DNA of 64,000 bases from JAAYBQ01 sp035403465 (GTDB lineage Bacteria > Spirochaetota > UBA4802 > UBA5550): NCBI GenBank assembly GCA_035403465.1, contig DAONFG010000003.1, positions 56,061 through 120,060 of the forward strand. Direction: 5' to 3'. The notes under the pieces are model-generated. The model saw only the letters and a list, made by a program, of their open reading frames with translations. It ran no database searches and was not told where the DNA came from. The position numbers and the translations under genes were made by a program. Below are positions 50,454 through 58,736 of the stretch, in pieces; the stretch's first letter is position 1, and each line of letters opens with the position of its first letter.

Positions 50454-51244
50454 ATACTGGAATATGCGGGATAGGCGGAAGGATGGGGTGTGCTATCCTG
50501 AGGATAATGGTGGACCGGGGGCACTCGCTTGCAGCTGCATATGACGCTCCCGGATCAAACCTTATATCCACTAATGCGATGAACATAGTAAACGACAGGC
50601 TTGCGGACTGCATGATATCGGTTTCAGATGAATCCTCACTTTCAAAAACCGATGGTGTCATAGACTTCTCTGCACCTGCCGCGACAATGAAACTTATAGA
50701 ACAGGCGCTCGTTGTAAAAAAACCGCTTGTTATTGGAACAACAGGCTTCAGCCCTGCTGAAATTGATGTCATTAGAAATGCGTCATTATCGATCCCCGTG
50801 CTGTTTTCGCCGAACATGTCGCTTGGTGTAAACCTCCTGTTCAAGCTTACTGAACTTGCCTCTTCGGCCCTTACAACTGATTATGATGTCGAAATATTCG
50901 AGTCACACCACAGGTTTAAAAAAGATGCGCCGTCAGGAACTGCCAAGCGCCTGCTGGAAATTGTAAAGGAAAACATGAAGGGGCTTTCATCCGCGCAAAC
51001 CGTTAATGGACGGGAGGGCATTACAGGTGAAAGGTCATCAAATGAAATAGGCATGCACGCCATGAGGGGCGGAAATATTATAGGCGAACATACAGTTTTT
51101 TTTGTCGGGATGGATGAGAGAATCGAACTGACACACAGGGCTGCGGACAGGTCGACCCTTGCGCGCGGCGCAGTAGCGGCAATGGAATTCCTGAAAGGGA
51201 AAGGGCCCGGGCTATACTCGATGTATGATGTACTGGGGATCTGA
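50450..51244 (+). CDS. dapB: 4-hydroxy-tetrahydrodipicolinate reductase
   Basis: A 264-residue NAD(P)H-dependent enzyme that reduces the DapA product. N-terminal Rossmann motif GICGIGGRMGCAI, GTTGFSP, and the catalytic/substrate motif ESHHRFKKDAPSGTA (about 148-162). The C terminus GPGLYSMYDVLG is typical. Shares an ATGA overlap with dapA and a TGATG overlap with the next gene. Confidence 0.97.
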   Translation: MNTGICGIGGRMGCAILRIMVDRGHSLAAAYDAPGSNLISTNAMNIVNDRLADCMISVSDESSLSKTDGVIDFSAPAATMKLIEQALVVKKPLVIGTTGFSPAEIDVIRNASLSIPVLFSPNMSLGVNLLFKLTELASSALTTDYDVEIFESHHRFKKDAPSGTAKRLLEIVKENMKGLSSAQTVNGREGITGERSSNEIGMHAMRGGNIIGEHTVFFVGMDERIELTHRAADRSTLARGAVAAMEFLKGKGPGLYSMYDVLGI

Positions 51245-52185
51245 TGAACGAACAGAACAGTAATCCTGAAAGTGAAACAAAGGAATTCGACGAGAATCCC
51301 TTTGATCACCAGAATAAACGCCCTGAAGATGTGGTAAGGCTTTTTTATCTTCATGATGTTCCTGTAATCCCCGTTGTTTCAAAAAGGGGTATGCTGCTTG
51401 GTGTTCTTCGCAAGGAATCTGTGATAGCGGAACTCAGCGATATAGAGCGCGTGGAAAAACTTAAAATTGACGAATTCATAACACGTCTTGCGGCCAGGAT
51501 GAGTTTTGATGACCTGCTGCCTTACGGTAAAATAAAGGAATTTATAGTAATTAATATATTCGGGGAAGAACAGGGCACGTGGAGCAGGCTCCAGCTCTTC
51601 TCGGCATGCGATACTTCACGCGGAACTGCGCCTGAATCCGAAATTAAAAAGCAGCAGGAGGACCAGGCGCTCGAATGGATGATATACCTGATCCTGGAAC
51701 ACATTCCCCGTGCCCTGTATGCATTGAACAGTAAGGGATCAACCATATTCTACAACAGCCATTTCGAGGATATCTATACTGAAAAACTGAAAAATGAAGT
51801 CGATCCTAAGCATGTGGAAAAGCTGCTCAGTAATCCTTCAAAGAATGAACTATTTGCTGAGATAAATGATAATGACCTTTATTTTTACAATACTGAACTC
51901 GGGATGTTTTACGAAAAGGTCCCTCTCCTGAGCGGAGGAAGGAAGTCCGGTTTTCTTATTTTTTTTGATAACAAGAGTTCCTCAGATAATGCTTTTACAG
52001 TTCCGGGTGTTGATTTAAGAGGCAAGTCCCTGCAGGATGTACTTGATTCTGTCGAAAGACACATGATTGTTGAAGCCCTGCAGAAGCATGAAAACAATGA
52101 AAAGGCAGCAGAAAGCCTTAATCTTTCAAGGCAGGCCCTTGGAACAAAAATAAAGAAGTTCGGTATCGCTAATTTGAAAAAGTAA
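51244..52185 (+). CDS. CBS/PAS-Fis-type regulatory protein
   Basis: A 313-residue protein. Residues about 25-90 resemble a CBS domain (LHDVPVIPVVSKRGMLLGVLRKESVI). About 145-245 form a PAS-like domain (LEHIPRALYALNSKGSTIFYNSHFEDIY). The last 45 residues are a Fis-type helix-turn-helix (HMIVEALQKHENNEKAAESLNLSRQALGTKIKKF). There is no AAA+ domain, unlike NtrC regulators that end in the same helix-turn-helix. Its one-base overlap with dapB suggests control of lysine/diaminopimelate or nucleotide-related functions. The ligand is unknown. Confidence 0.85.
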   Translation: MNEQNSNPESETKEFDENPFDHQNKRPEDVVRLFYLHDVPVIPVVSKRGMLLGVLRKESVIAELSDIERVEKLKIDEFITRLAARMSFDDLLPYGKIKEFIVINIFGEEQGTWSRLQLFSACDTSRGTAPESEIKKQQEDQALEWMIYLILEHIPRALYALNSKGSTIFYNSHFEDIYTEKLKNEVDPKHVEKLLSNPSKNELFAEINDNDLYFYNTELGMFYEKVPLLSGGRKSGFLIFFDNKSSSDNAFTVPGVDLRGKSLQDVLDSVERHMIVEALQKHENNEKAAESLNLSRQALGTKIKKFGIANLKK

Positions 52186-52211
52186 AAATAATAATAAATG
52201 TATATTTTTTG

Positions 52212-52240
52212 TTGACAGTATTGCCGTTGCCTGTTAATTT
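52212..52240 (+). promoter_or_regulatory. putative sigma-70-type promoter of rho
   Basis: TTGACA (52212-52217), 17-base spacer, TAATTT (52235-52240). About 160 bases of leader follow before the rho start, a length common for autoregulated rho genes. Confidence 0.55.
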
Positions 52241-52400
52241 GTTCATGAATTTGAAGTGCCTATCGATTTTGCACGCCGGAATCCTCGTTAATTTTTACAA
52301 TCAAACATAAATGTTGTGGAAGATTCAGAAGGAGAGGCTTTTTTCAATTTTTTACTCCGGCATTGAAATAAAACAAATAAAAATAAATTAAGGATTATCT

Positions 52401-53759
52401 ATGTCAAAAACTGGAGAAATGAACAGCAACCTGGATGAGTTCCCTGATGACATAATCATGGATGAGAAGAGTGTCACGGCAAAACCCGTTCCTGAAAACT
52501 CAGAAAACAAACTGGACCTTGGTGATCTTAAGTCCAAAACTATAAACGAACTTTATACGATTGCCAAGGATATGGGGCTTGAGCGTATTTCCGGGCTTAA
52601 AAAACAGGATCTTATTTTTGAAATACTCAAAGGCAGGACTGAACAGAAAGGGCTAATTTTTGCAAGCGGCGTACTTGAGATACTTGCTGATGGTTACGGA
52701 TTTCTGCGTTCCCCGAACTACAATTACCTTCCGGGTCCTGACGATATTTATGTTTCACCATCCCAGATAAGGCTGTTCGGCCTTAAAACAGGTGATACAG
52801 TCGCAGGTCAGATCCGGCCGCCAAAAGATAATGAGAGGTTTTTTGCCCTGCTCAGAATCGAGGCAATAAACTTCGAGAATCCCGAAAACCTGAATAGAAG
52901 GGTCATGTTCGATGACCTTACTCCTCTTTATCCTAACCAGAGGATTAACCTTGAGACCGAGAGCAACGAAATAGAAATGAGGATCATGAACCTCATGACT
53001 CCTATTGGTAAAGGGCAGAGAGCGCTGATTGTTGCGCCGCCAAGAACCGGTAAAACCATACTGCTGCAGAGAATTGCAAATGCCATAACCAAAAATCACC
53101 CTGAGGTGTACCTTATTGTTCTGCTTATAGATGAGCGTCCTGAAGAGGTAACTGACATGGAGCGCTCGGTTAAGGGGGAGGTTGTTTCATCCACCTTTGA
53201 CGAACAGGCGACAAGGCACGTCCAGGTAGCTGATATGGTCATACAGAAGGCAAGGCGCCTCGTTGAAAGAAAGATGGATGTTGTCATACTTCTTGACTCT
53301 ATTACAAGGCTGGCTCGTGCATACAACCAGGTGGTACCCACAAGCGGCAAAATACTCTCAGGAGGTGTTGATTCGAACGCCCTGCATAAACCGAAGAGAT
53401 TTTTTGGAGCTGCAAGGAATATAGAGGGCGGCGGAAGCCTTACAATTCTGGCTACTGCCCTGATTGATACAGGCAGCAGGATGGATGAGGTTATCTTCGA
53501 GGAATTCAAGGGTACAGGAAACAGTGAGCTCCACCTTGACAGAAAACTCTCTGACAGGCGTATTTTCCCTGCCATAGATATTAATAAATCAGGTACACGG
53601 AAAGAAGAATTACTGCTTGACGAAGAAGAACTAAATAAATTATGGGTATTAAGAAAAGCTCTTGCTTCGATGAGTGCCTCAGAGGCGATGGAACTTCTTG
53701 TTGAGAAAATGAAGGCAACCAAGAATAACAAGGCGTTTTTCAAGGCCATGAATTCATAG
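52401..53759 (+). CDS. rho: transcription termination factor Rho
   Basis: A 452-residue hexameric RNA-DNA helicase ending transcription. Order: acidic N-terminal tail (1-45), Rho N-terminal helical domain (LKSKTINELYTIAKDMGLE), cold-shock-like RNA-binding domain (GYGFLRSPNYNYLPGPDDIY), Walker A APPRTGKTILL, Walker B VVILLDSITRLARAYN, Q-loop VPTSGKILSGGVD and R-loop ARNIEGGGSLTILATAL. Full length. Next gene is rpmE, the same order as in many bacteria. Confidence 0.98.
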   Translation: MSKTGEMNSNLDEFPDDIIMDEKSVTAKPVPENSENKLDLGDLKSKTINELYTIAKDMGLERISGLKKQDLIFEILKGRTEQKGLIFASGVLEILADGYGFLRSPNYNYLPGPDDIYVSPSQIRLFGLKTGDTVAGQIRPPKDNERFFALLRIEAINFENPENLNRRVMFDDLTPLYPNQRINLETESNEIEMRIMNLMTPIGKGQRALIVAPPRTGKTILLQRIANAITKNHPEVYLIVLLIDERPEEVTDMERSVKGEVVSSTFDEQATRHVQVADMVIQKARRLVERKMDVVILLDSITRLARAYNQVVPTSGKILSGGVDSNALHKPKRFFGAARNIEGGGSLTILATALIDTGSRMDEVIFEEFKGTGNSELHLDRKLSDRRIFPAIDINKSGTRKEELLLDEEELNKLWVLRKALASMSASEAMELLVEKMKATKNNKAFFKAMNS

Positions 53760-53803
53760 GCCTGCGATACTTGAATTTTTACCATATAGGAGACTATAAT
53801 AAA

Positions 53804-54004
53804 ATGAAACAGGGAATTCATCCTGATTACAAAGAAACAGTAATCAAATGCGCCTGCGGCAACGAGATACATACAAGGGCTACAGTTCAGGATATGAGGG
53901 TTGAGGTTTGCTCAAACTGTCATCCGTTCTATACCAAGAAGCAGAAACTTGTTGATACAGCCGGAAGGGTTGAAAAATTCAAAAAGAAATACAATATCAA
54001 GTAA
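53804..54004 (+). CDS. rpmE: ribosomal protein bL31, zinc-binding form
   Basis: A 66-residue large-subunit ribosomal protein. The zinc ligands are present: CACG near residue 16-19 and CSNC at about 36-39, followed by HPFYTKKQK, the L31 signature. An in-frame ATG at 53771 would add 11 untypical residues; the start at 53804 matches the family. TAGGAG site. Confidence 0.97.
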   Translation: MKQGIHPDYKETVIKCACGNEIHTRATVQDMRVEVCSNCHPFYTKKQKLVDTAGRVEKFKKKYNIK

Positions 54005-54050
54005 AATTGCTGCTTAACCGGCATTGCGTCGGATGTTTTGCAGATAATTA

Positions 54051-54084
54051 AGGGGCTATCCAGTCATTCCGGGAGCCCCTTTTT
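54051..54084 (+). terminator. terminator after rpmE
   Basis: Seven-base-pair stem AGGGGCT/AGCCCCT with a 16-base loop followed by TTTTTG. It lies in the gap between rpmE and the convergent membrane-protein gene. Confidence 0.75.
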
Positions 54085-54104
54085 GTATTTTCAGGGTATA
54101 ATAA

Positions 54105-54536
54105 CTATTCTTTTTCTCTTATATACATTATGAGTAAACCCGCTGTAAAGAGTATTATGAGCATTGCTATAAGAGCCCGGGGAATTACTTCACCTATCCT
54201 TAAAACCACGCGAAATGATACCAGAAGGGGCGGAGCAGCAAGTACAGTCATTACCGGCAAAAGTTTCGATCCGGATTTTCCAATGTTTCGCGTCATCATG
54301 CCGAAGGCTGCACCAAACCCGAGCATCATCCCTCCGATAACCTGTGCTGCTGAAATTAGTAACACGAGGGTTTTGCCTTCGATCTGGTCTTTAGTCCTGC
54401 CAAGGTAACTGTAGTGGTACGGCATCAAGTCACCCCTTAGTATGTAGTTAAGACCTGTAAAAACACAAAGTATAGATATTGTATAAAATAGTATTTTTAC
54501 GCCGAGTATCAGTTTGTTTTCGTTCTGTCGTTTCAT
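54105..54536 (-). CDS. four-helix membrane protein, unknown
   Basis: A 143-residue inner-membrane protein with four predicted transmembrane segments (ILFYTISILCVFTGLNYIL, LVLLISAAQVIGGMMLGFGA, LLPVMTVLAAPPLLVSF, ALIAMLIILFTAGLLIMYI). A polar loop with MPYHYSYLGRTKDQIEGK follows the first helix. No family recognised. It overlaps the 3' end of the KAS III-like gene by four bases, so it is coupled to it and may act in the same lipid pathway. Confidence 0.7.
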   Translation of the reverse strand: MKRQNENKLILGVKILFYTISILCVFTGLNYILRGDLMPYHYSYLGRTKDQIEGKTLVLLISAAQVIGGMMLGFGAAFGMMTRNIGKSGSKLLPVMTVLAAPPLLVSFRVVLRIGEVIPRALIAMLIILFTAGLLIMYIREKE

Positions 54537-55621
54537 AATACCTCCAGCGCAAGCATGGAAAATGACAGCCCGGAACCGAAAGCTGCAACTGCAATCTTTG
54601 ATCCGGTAGCAGGTTTCTGCTGGTCCAGCAGTCTGCTTATAGTGAAAGGTACAGATACTGAAGCCATGTTGCCGAATTGGTCCAGGGTGATTATAGTTTT
54701 TTCAATAGGATACCCGATACTTTTAAGACCGGTCTGGATTACTTTAAGGCTTGCCTGGTGTGGTACAAGTGCTTCAATGTCTTCAATATTCCATCCAAGT
54801 TCTTTTATAAGAGTTTTCAGCATTGGAGGATAATTCAGAAGGGCCCCTTCAAACATTGCATTCGAATCCGTCATCATTGGTTCATTTGTAGATTGCAGGG
54901 TGCAGCAGTGTGCATACTGGGACCTGCTGGCCCGGGTAAATGCGCGGAGTGCGATCGCGCCTTTATAGGCTGAATCATCCGCTGCAACAAGTGCTGCGGC
55001 AGCACCGTCGCCTAAAGTAAGGGCGGCCATGCACTCCATACCCGCTTCTTTGTTTGTCATTGCATCAAGGCTCATTTCTGCAACACGGGCACCTTTCTCG
55101 GCCGAAACAACAAGCGCAAGCTTTGATCTTCCTGCTGATATCAGGGAATCCGCAACAATCAGTCCGTCAACAAAGCTGAGGCATGCGTTTGATATATCAA
55201 AGCTGATAGCCGATTCAATACCAAGGCGCTTCTGCAGCATTATTGCAGTGGAGGGTTCTGCCATCATCCGGGTCACTGACGCATAGATAATTGTGTCAAT
55301 TTCGGAAATGGCTATATCTTTTGTATTTGTCCTGCTCATCAGATCTTTTACGGCATGTTCAGCCATGTCAAGGACTGATACCGAATCATCGGATTTGCAT
55401 CTTTGCGCTACCCCGGTTTTCCGGATCATATCATCCAGGTTCAGTGATAATGCTTTAAAAAGCGGCGCAAGCACTATTCCATTTTCGATGATCTGTTCCG
55501 GTATCCATGTCCCGAATTCTAAAATTTTCGTTTTACCGGTAAATACACGTTCATTGTTGGTCGTATCATTCATTATGCTTTTTTGTGCTTCCTTAAGAGT
55601 ATAATAGTGTTTAGAAATCAC
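54533..55621 (-). CDS. 3-oxoacyl-ACP synthase III-like condensing enzyme
   Basis: A thiolase-fold enzyme of about 345-362 residues with the KAS III triad: Cys147 in SNACLSFVDG, His in VPHQAS and Asn in FGNMASVS. Also LGDGAAAALVA, as in FabH. FabH starts fatty acid synthesis from acetyl-CoA and malonyl-ACP; because no other fab gene is near, a special condensing role (OleA-, PqsD- or BioZ-like) cannot be excluded. The listed start is a GTG; the ATG at 55573 is an alternative with AAGGAAG 14 bases upstream. Confidence 0.85.
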   Translation of the reverse strand: MISKHYYTLKEAQKSIMNDTTNNERVFTGKTKILEFGTWIPEQIIENGIVLAPLFKALSLNLDDMIRKTGVAQRCKSDDSVSVLDMAEHAVKDLMSRTNTKDIAISEIDTIIYASVTRMMAEPSTAIMLQKRLGIESAISFDISNACLSFVDGLIVADSLISAGRSKLALVVSAEKGARVAEMSLDAMTNKEAGMECMAALTLGDGAAAALVAADDSAYKGAIALRAFTRASRSQYAHCCTLQSTNEPMMTDSNAMFEGALLNYPPMLKTLIKELGWNIEDIEALVPHQASLKVIQTGLKSIGYPIEKTIITLDQFGNMASVSVPFTISRLLDQQKPATGSKIAVAAFGSGLSFSMLALEVL

Positions 55622-55720
55622 GTTATCCGGTATTAGATACTATATTGAATATGGGTCAATAATTTTTTATAGAATATAAACTGCCTAAAGGGGATGGGGA
55701 TTTTCAAAATATGATGGTCA

Positions 55721-55752
55721 CCGGCCTGATTTTTACAGAATTTACAGGCCGG
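55721..55752. terminator. hairpin between lgt and KAS III-like gene
   Basis: Eight-base-pair stem CCGGCCTG/CAGGCCGG around a 16-base A/T-rich loop, just after the lgt stop on the minus strand. No T-run. Same CCGGCCTG stem as the hairpin at 4482-4508. Confidence 0.45.
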
Positions 55753-55769
55753 CAGGTTAAATATATGTT

Positions 55770-56528
55770 TTATGCGGCCTGTACCTTGTTCTTCTTCATG
55801 TTAAAGATAATTCCTGCTGCACCTGCTGCAATAAATGCAAAAGCAATGAGCTGTGCCTGTGTGAGTCCGAACATGGCTGAAGGATTTCTCCTTATGAATT
55901 CCACAAGGAATCTTGCTGTACCGTTCATTATAAGATAAATGAAGAATATTGTTCCTGTTGTTAATTCTCTTTTCCGGAGTCTCATCAGTACCAGGAAAAA
56001 TCCAAGTGAAAGGAATGACTCGAATAGAGGTGTTGGAAATACATTTGCTGAAATAGGAACCAGTCCATTCGGGTATGACACTCCGAAAATTGAATCGGTG
56101 GTAATGCCGAAACAGCCGTCACCCGACGCGTGGCAGCCAAGTCGTCCGATTCCGTAGCCAAGCGCCATTGCAGGAGAGGCAAGATCGAATATGTTAAGTA
56201 TTTTTTCACCACTCTTCCTGATCAGGATGGCTGCTACGATGAAGGAGAGCAGAAAACCGCCGTAAACCGAAAGCCCTGCACCTGAGAAGATCATTGCCGC
56301 AGGGTCCTTGAAAAATTCGGATATATTGTCAAAGATATGGAATATCTTGGCACCGATTATAGCCGATGGTATTATTGCGATCAGAAGCTTGTATGCCAGG
56401 TCAGGATCTTTACCGTGAATCCTGAATTCCCTTTCCATAAGAAGAAATGCAACATAAAAGGCTGTTCCGAGCAGAAGACCGTAGGTACCGATTGTAATAA
56501 GCTTGTAGTTGAATAATATTGGATACAT
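55770..56528 (-). CDS. lgt: prolipoprotein diacylglyceryl transferase
   Basis: A 252-residue inner-membrane enzyme with about seven transmembrane segments that adds diacylglycerol to the lipobox cysteine of prolipoproteins. The Lgt signature is present as GYGIGRLGCHASGDGCFG; further conserved blocks are SVYGGFLL, PTPLFESFLS and RFLVEFIRRNPSAMFGLTQAQ. Length is slightly short but complete. AACGGAGAT ribosome site. It processes proteins such as the lipoprotein at 49087-49533. Confidence 0.96.
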   Translation of the reverse strand: MYPILFNYKLITIGTYGLLLGTAFYVAFLLMEREFRIHGKDPDLAYKLLIAIIPSAIIGAKIFHIFDNISEFFKDPAAMIFSGAGLSVYGGFLLSFIVAAILIRKSGEKILNIFDLASPAMALGYGIGRLGCHASGDGCFGITTDSIFGVSYPNGLVPISANVFPTPLFESFLSLGFFLVLMRLRKRELTTGTIFFIYLIMNGTARFLVEFIRRNPSAMFGLTQAQLIAFAFIAAGAAGIIFNMKKNKVQAA

Positions 56529-56863
56529 TTATATCTCCGTTAAATCAGCATTGACAAAAAGTCTTTTTTGAAGTTATACTTTTATATCAAAAGGTAAAGA
56601 AATCAGCATTGCATTGAAGATATGATTCATAAAAAATCCTTGTCAAGATTTAATTTTTAAGATTGAATTCGTGAACATGTATTTTAACGTAAAAAAGCCA
56701 TTCAGGGCTCACTCTACCCGCAAAAAGCAACGTTTTCCGGGTGTCCCTGAAATTCTTTTAACATCATATTATATAATTATACAGACTTAATATGCAGATT
56801 GTTCATCATACGCTTCTGGTTGGAACTGGTAACCGGCTGCAGATATAAATGCGAGGACTGCTT
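56529..56863. other. intergenic region with a structured hairpin
   Basis: Divergent promoter space between lgt and the next gene. At 56701-56752 the sequence folds as nested stems TTCAGGG/CCCTGAA and ACCCG/CGGGT with AAAA/TTTT inside, followed by ATTCTTTTA. It could be a leader structure or terminator of an unseen small transcript. No ORF in the rest. Confidence 0.5.
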
Positions 56864-57232
56864 ATGGATAGCCAGGAAAGAGCCGGCCTTATCAGGAAGG
56901 GAAATGAGCTTTTTAACCAGGGGAAAATAAATGAGGCCATGAAACTTTTTGTTCAGACAAACTACGGCGACGGTATTATGAGGATCGCCGATTTATATTA
57001 CTATGACAAAAAGCAGCCGCTGATCGCTCTCAAGTTTTACAGGATGATAAACCGCAAGGACAGGATCGAAGAGATCTATTCACGCATGATGTTCGCTTTC
57101 AAAAAAATGATAACACAGCAGCCTGAAGAAACTTCTTCCCGGGATACTGCTGAGATAGAAATAAAAGTTCATCCCAAACTCAGGATTTTTGCTGAGGAAA
57201 TACTTCGTGAACAGAAAACAGAAAAGGAATGA
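56864..57232 (+). CDS. small helical-repeat protein, unknown
   Basis: A 122-residue cytoplasmic protein. Residues about 1-70 look like two TPR-type helical hairpins (RKGNELFNQGKINEAMKLFV, MRIADLYYYDKKQPLIALKF). The remainder is charged, ending REQKTEKE. No enzymatic motif. The start at 56864 is chosen because GAGG lies seven bases before; an ATG at 56849 is in frame. It ends one base before the M16 peptidase start, so all three genes to 60139 form an operon. Confidence 0.7.
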   Translation: MDSQERAGLIRKGNELFNQGKINEAMKLFVQTNYGDGIMRIADLYYYDKKQPLIALKFYRMINRKDRIEEIYSRMMFAFKKMITQQPEETSSRDTAEIEIKVHPKLRIFAEEILREQKTEKE

Positions 57233-57233
57233 T

Positions 57234-58736
57234 ATGAGAAGGATTTTTACCGCTGCAGTATTTACACTTGTTATTTTTACCGCTGGAGCCAATTCCCCTG
57301 CAGAGGTAAATATGGCCGGTAATTACCTGAAGAACAATGTTGTCGAGAAGAAGCTTGCCAACGGGATTACTGTTTTGCTGATGAACAGGGGCTATTCACC
57401 CACCGTTTCCCTTGAAATTGCATTCAGGGCCGGTTCGGTTGATGAAAGCTATGATACTTCAGGCGCCGCCCATATTCTTGAGCACATGCTCTTCAAGGGG
57501 ACCGAGGATTTCGGTACAAAGGATTATTCTTCCGAGAGAAAAATACTCAACAGGATCGAGGCTGTGGGGGAGACAATAGACAGGCTGAGGCTTGAAGATC
57601 CCGGTAATTCCAGGATCCCTCAGCTTGAGGCGGAACTTAAATCACTCGAGGAGCAGCAGGCCCGGTATAGTGACAACAGTACGTATGACAGGGTCTATTC
57701 AATAAACGGGGGTGTGGGTTTTAACGCCGGGACATCCAAGGATATGACAAGCTACGTGGTGCAGCTGCCGTCTGACAAACTGGAACTCTGGGCAAAGATG
57801 GAATCAGAACGTCTCAGGAAACCTGTCCTGCGTGAATACTACAGGGAAAGGGATAATGTATATGAAGAGAGGCTTACCTATGAATCAAACCCGGGCAGGG
57901 TGATTTATGAGTCTCTTTATGCGACGGCTTTTACAGCACACCCGTACAGGCACCCTGTAATCGGCTGGAGGTCTAATGTCAGGTATATGTCGATCCATGA
58001 TGTGAGGAGGTTTTACAGGGATTATTATATCCCTTCAAGAATGACCATCACTGTCGTGGGGAAAATCGATACAGAAAAAACTTTCAGTATAATTGAGAAA
58101 TATTTCGGCACCATGAAGCCGAAGCCTGAACCCGGCGAGATAAAAATTATCGAACCTGAACAGCTGGGTGAACGCAGGGCCGTGGTACGCATGGCATCAA
58201 GGCCGATGATTTTAATTGCATGGAAGAAACCGGCAGTCCCCTCTGTTGACGACTTTACTTTTGATATAATCGCTTCGGCGCTGGGATCGGGTGACTCCTC
58301 GAGGCTGTATAAAAACCTCGTGATCGACAGGAAAATTGCAAATAATATCTATGCATGGAACGGCGCACCCGGTGCAAGGTACGACAACCTTTTCGGTATA
58401 TTCGCTTCACCGGCAGACGGGGTTACACCTGAGCAGCTTGAACAGGAGATCTATGCCGAAATAAAAAAATTCAGGGAGGGCATTACCTCGTCCGAGATCG
58501 AGCGCGTGATAAACATGTCTGAATCGGAATTTGTTTTCATGCTGGATGATAACGAGGGCATTGCCGGTCAGCTGGGCTACTGCCAGACTGTTTTTGGAGA
58601 CTGGAGGTACCTTGTTTCTTACTTAGACATGGTAAAAAGCATAAACATGGATATGATCCGCGGTGCAATGGATAAATATATGAAAGATGATAACAGGACA
58701 GTGGTAATATTAAGGGATTCGAGAGGGAGTAAATGA
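57234..58736 (+). CDS. M16-family zinc metallopeptidase, active subunit
   Basis: A 500-residue exported protein: signal peptide at 1-22 (FTAAVFTLVIFTAGANS), then an M16 domain with the inverted zinc motif HILEH (HxxEH) in AAHILEHMLFKGTEDFG and the downstream glutamate in YREYYRERDNVYEERLTYE. A second M16 domain (about 260-490) carries the substrate-binding R/Y region. The insertion of about 70 residues (about 105-175) is charged and probably a coiled coil. It forms a pair with the next gene, as in bacterial two-subunit M16B proteases of the periplasm. AAAAGGA site seven bases before the ATG. Confidence 0.92.
   Translation: MRRIFTAAVFTLVIFTAGANSPAEVNMAGNYLKNNVVEKKLANGITVLLMNRGYSPTVSLEIAFRAGSVDESYDTSGAAHILEHMLFKGTEDFGTKDYSSERKILNRIEAVGETIDRLRLEDPGNSRIPQLEAELKSLEEQQARYSDNSTYDRVYSINGGVGFNAGTSKDMTSYVVQLPSDKLELWAKMESERLRKPVLREYYRERDNVYEERLTYESNPGRVIYESLYATAFTAHPYRHPVIGWRSNVRYMSIHDVRRFYRDYYIPSRMTITVVGKIDTEKTFSIIEKYFGTMKPKPEPGEIKIIEPEQLGERRAVVRMASRPMILIAWKKPAVPSVDDFTFDIIASALGSGDSSRLYKNLVIDRKIANNIYAWNGAPGARYDNLFGIFASPADGVTPEQLEQEIYAEIKKFREGITSSEIERVINMSESEFVFMLDDNEGIAGQLGYCQTVFGDWRYLVSYLDMVKSINMDMIRGAMDKYMKDDNRTVVILRDSRGSK

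Noticed and set aside
53096..53872. Long minus-strand frame (258 codons) over rho
   Set aside because: Fully antisense to the conserved rho gene, Ser/Arg-rich composition and no ribosome site; a shadow of rho codon use.
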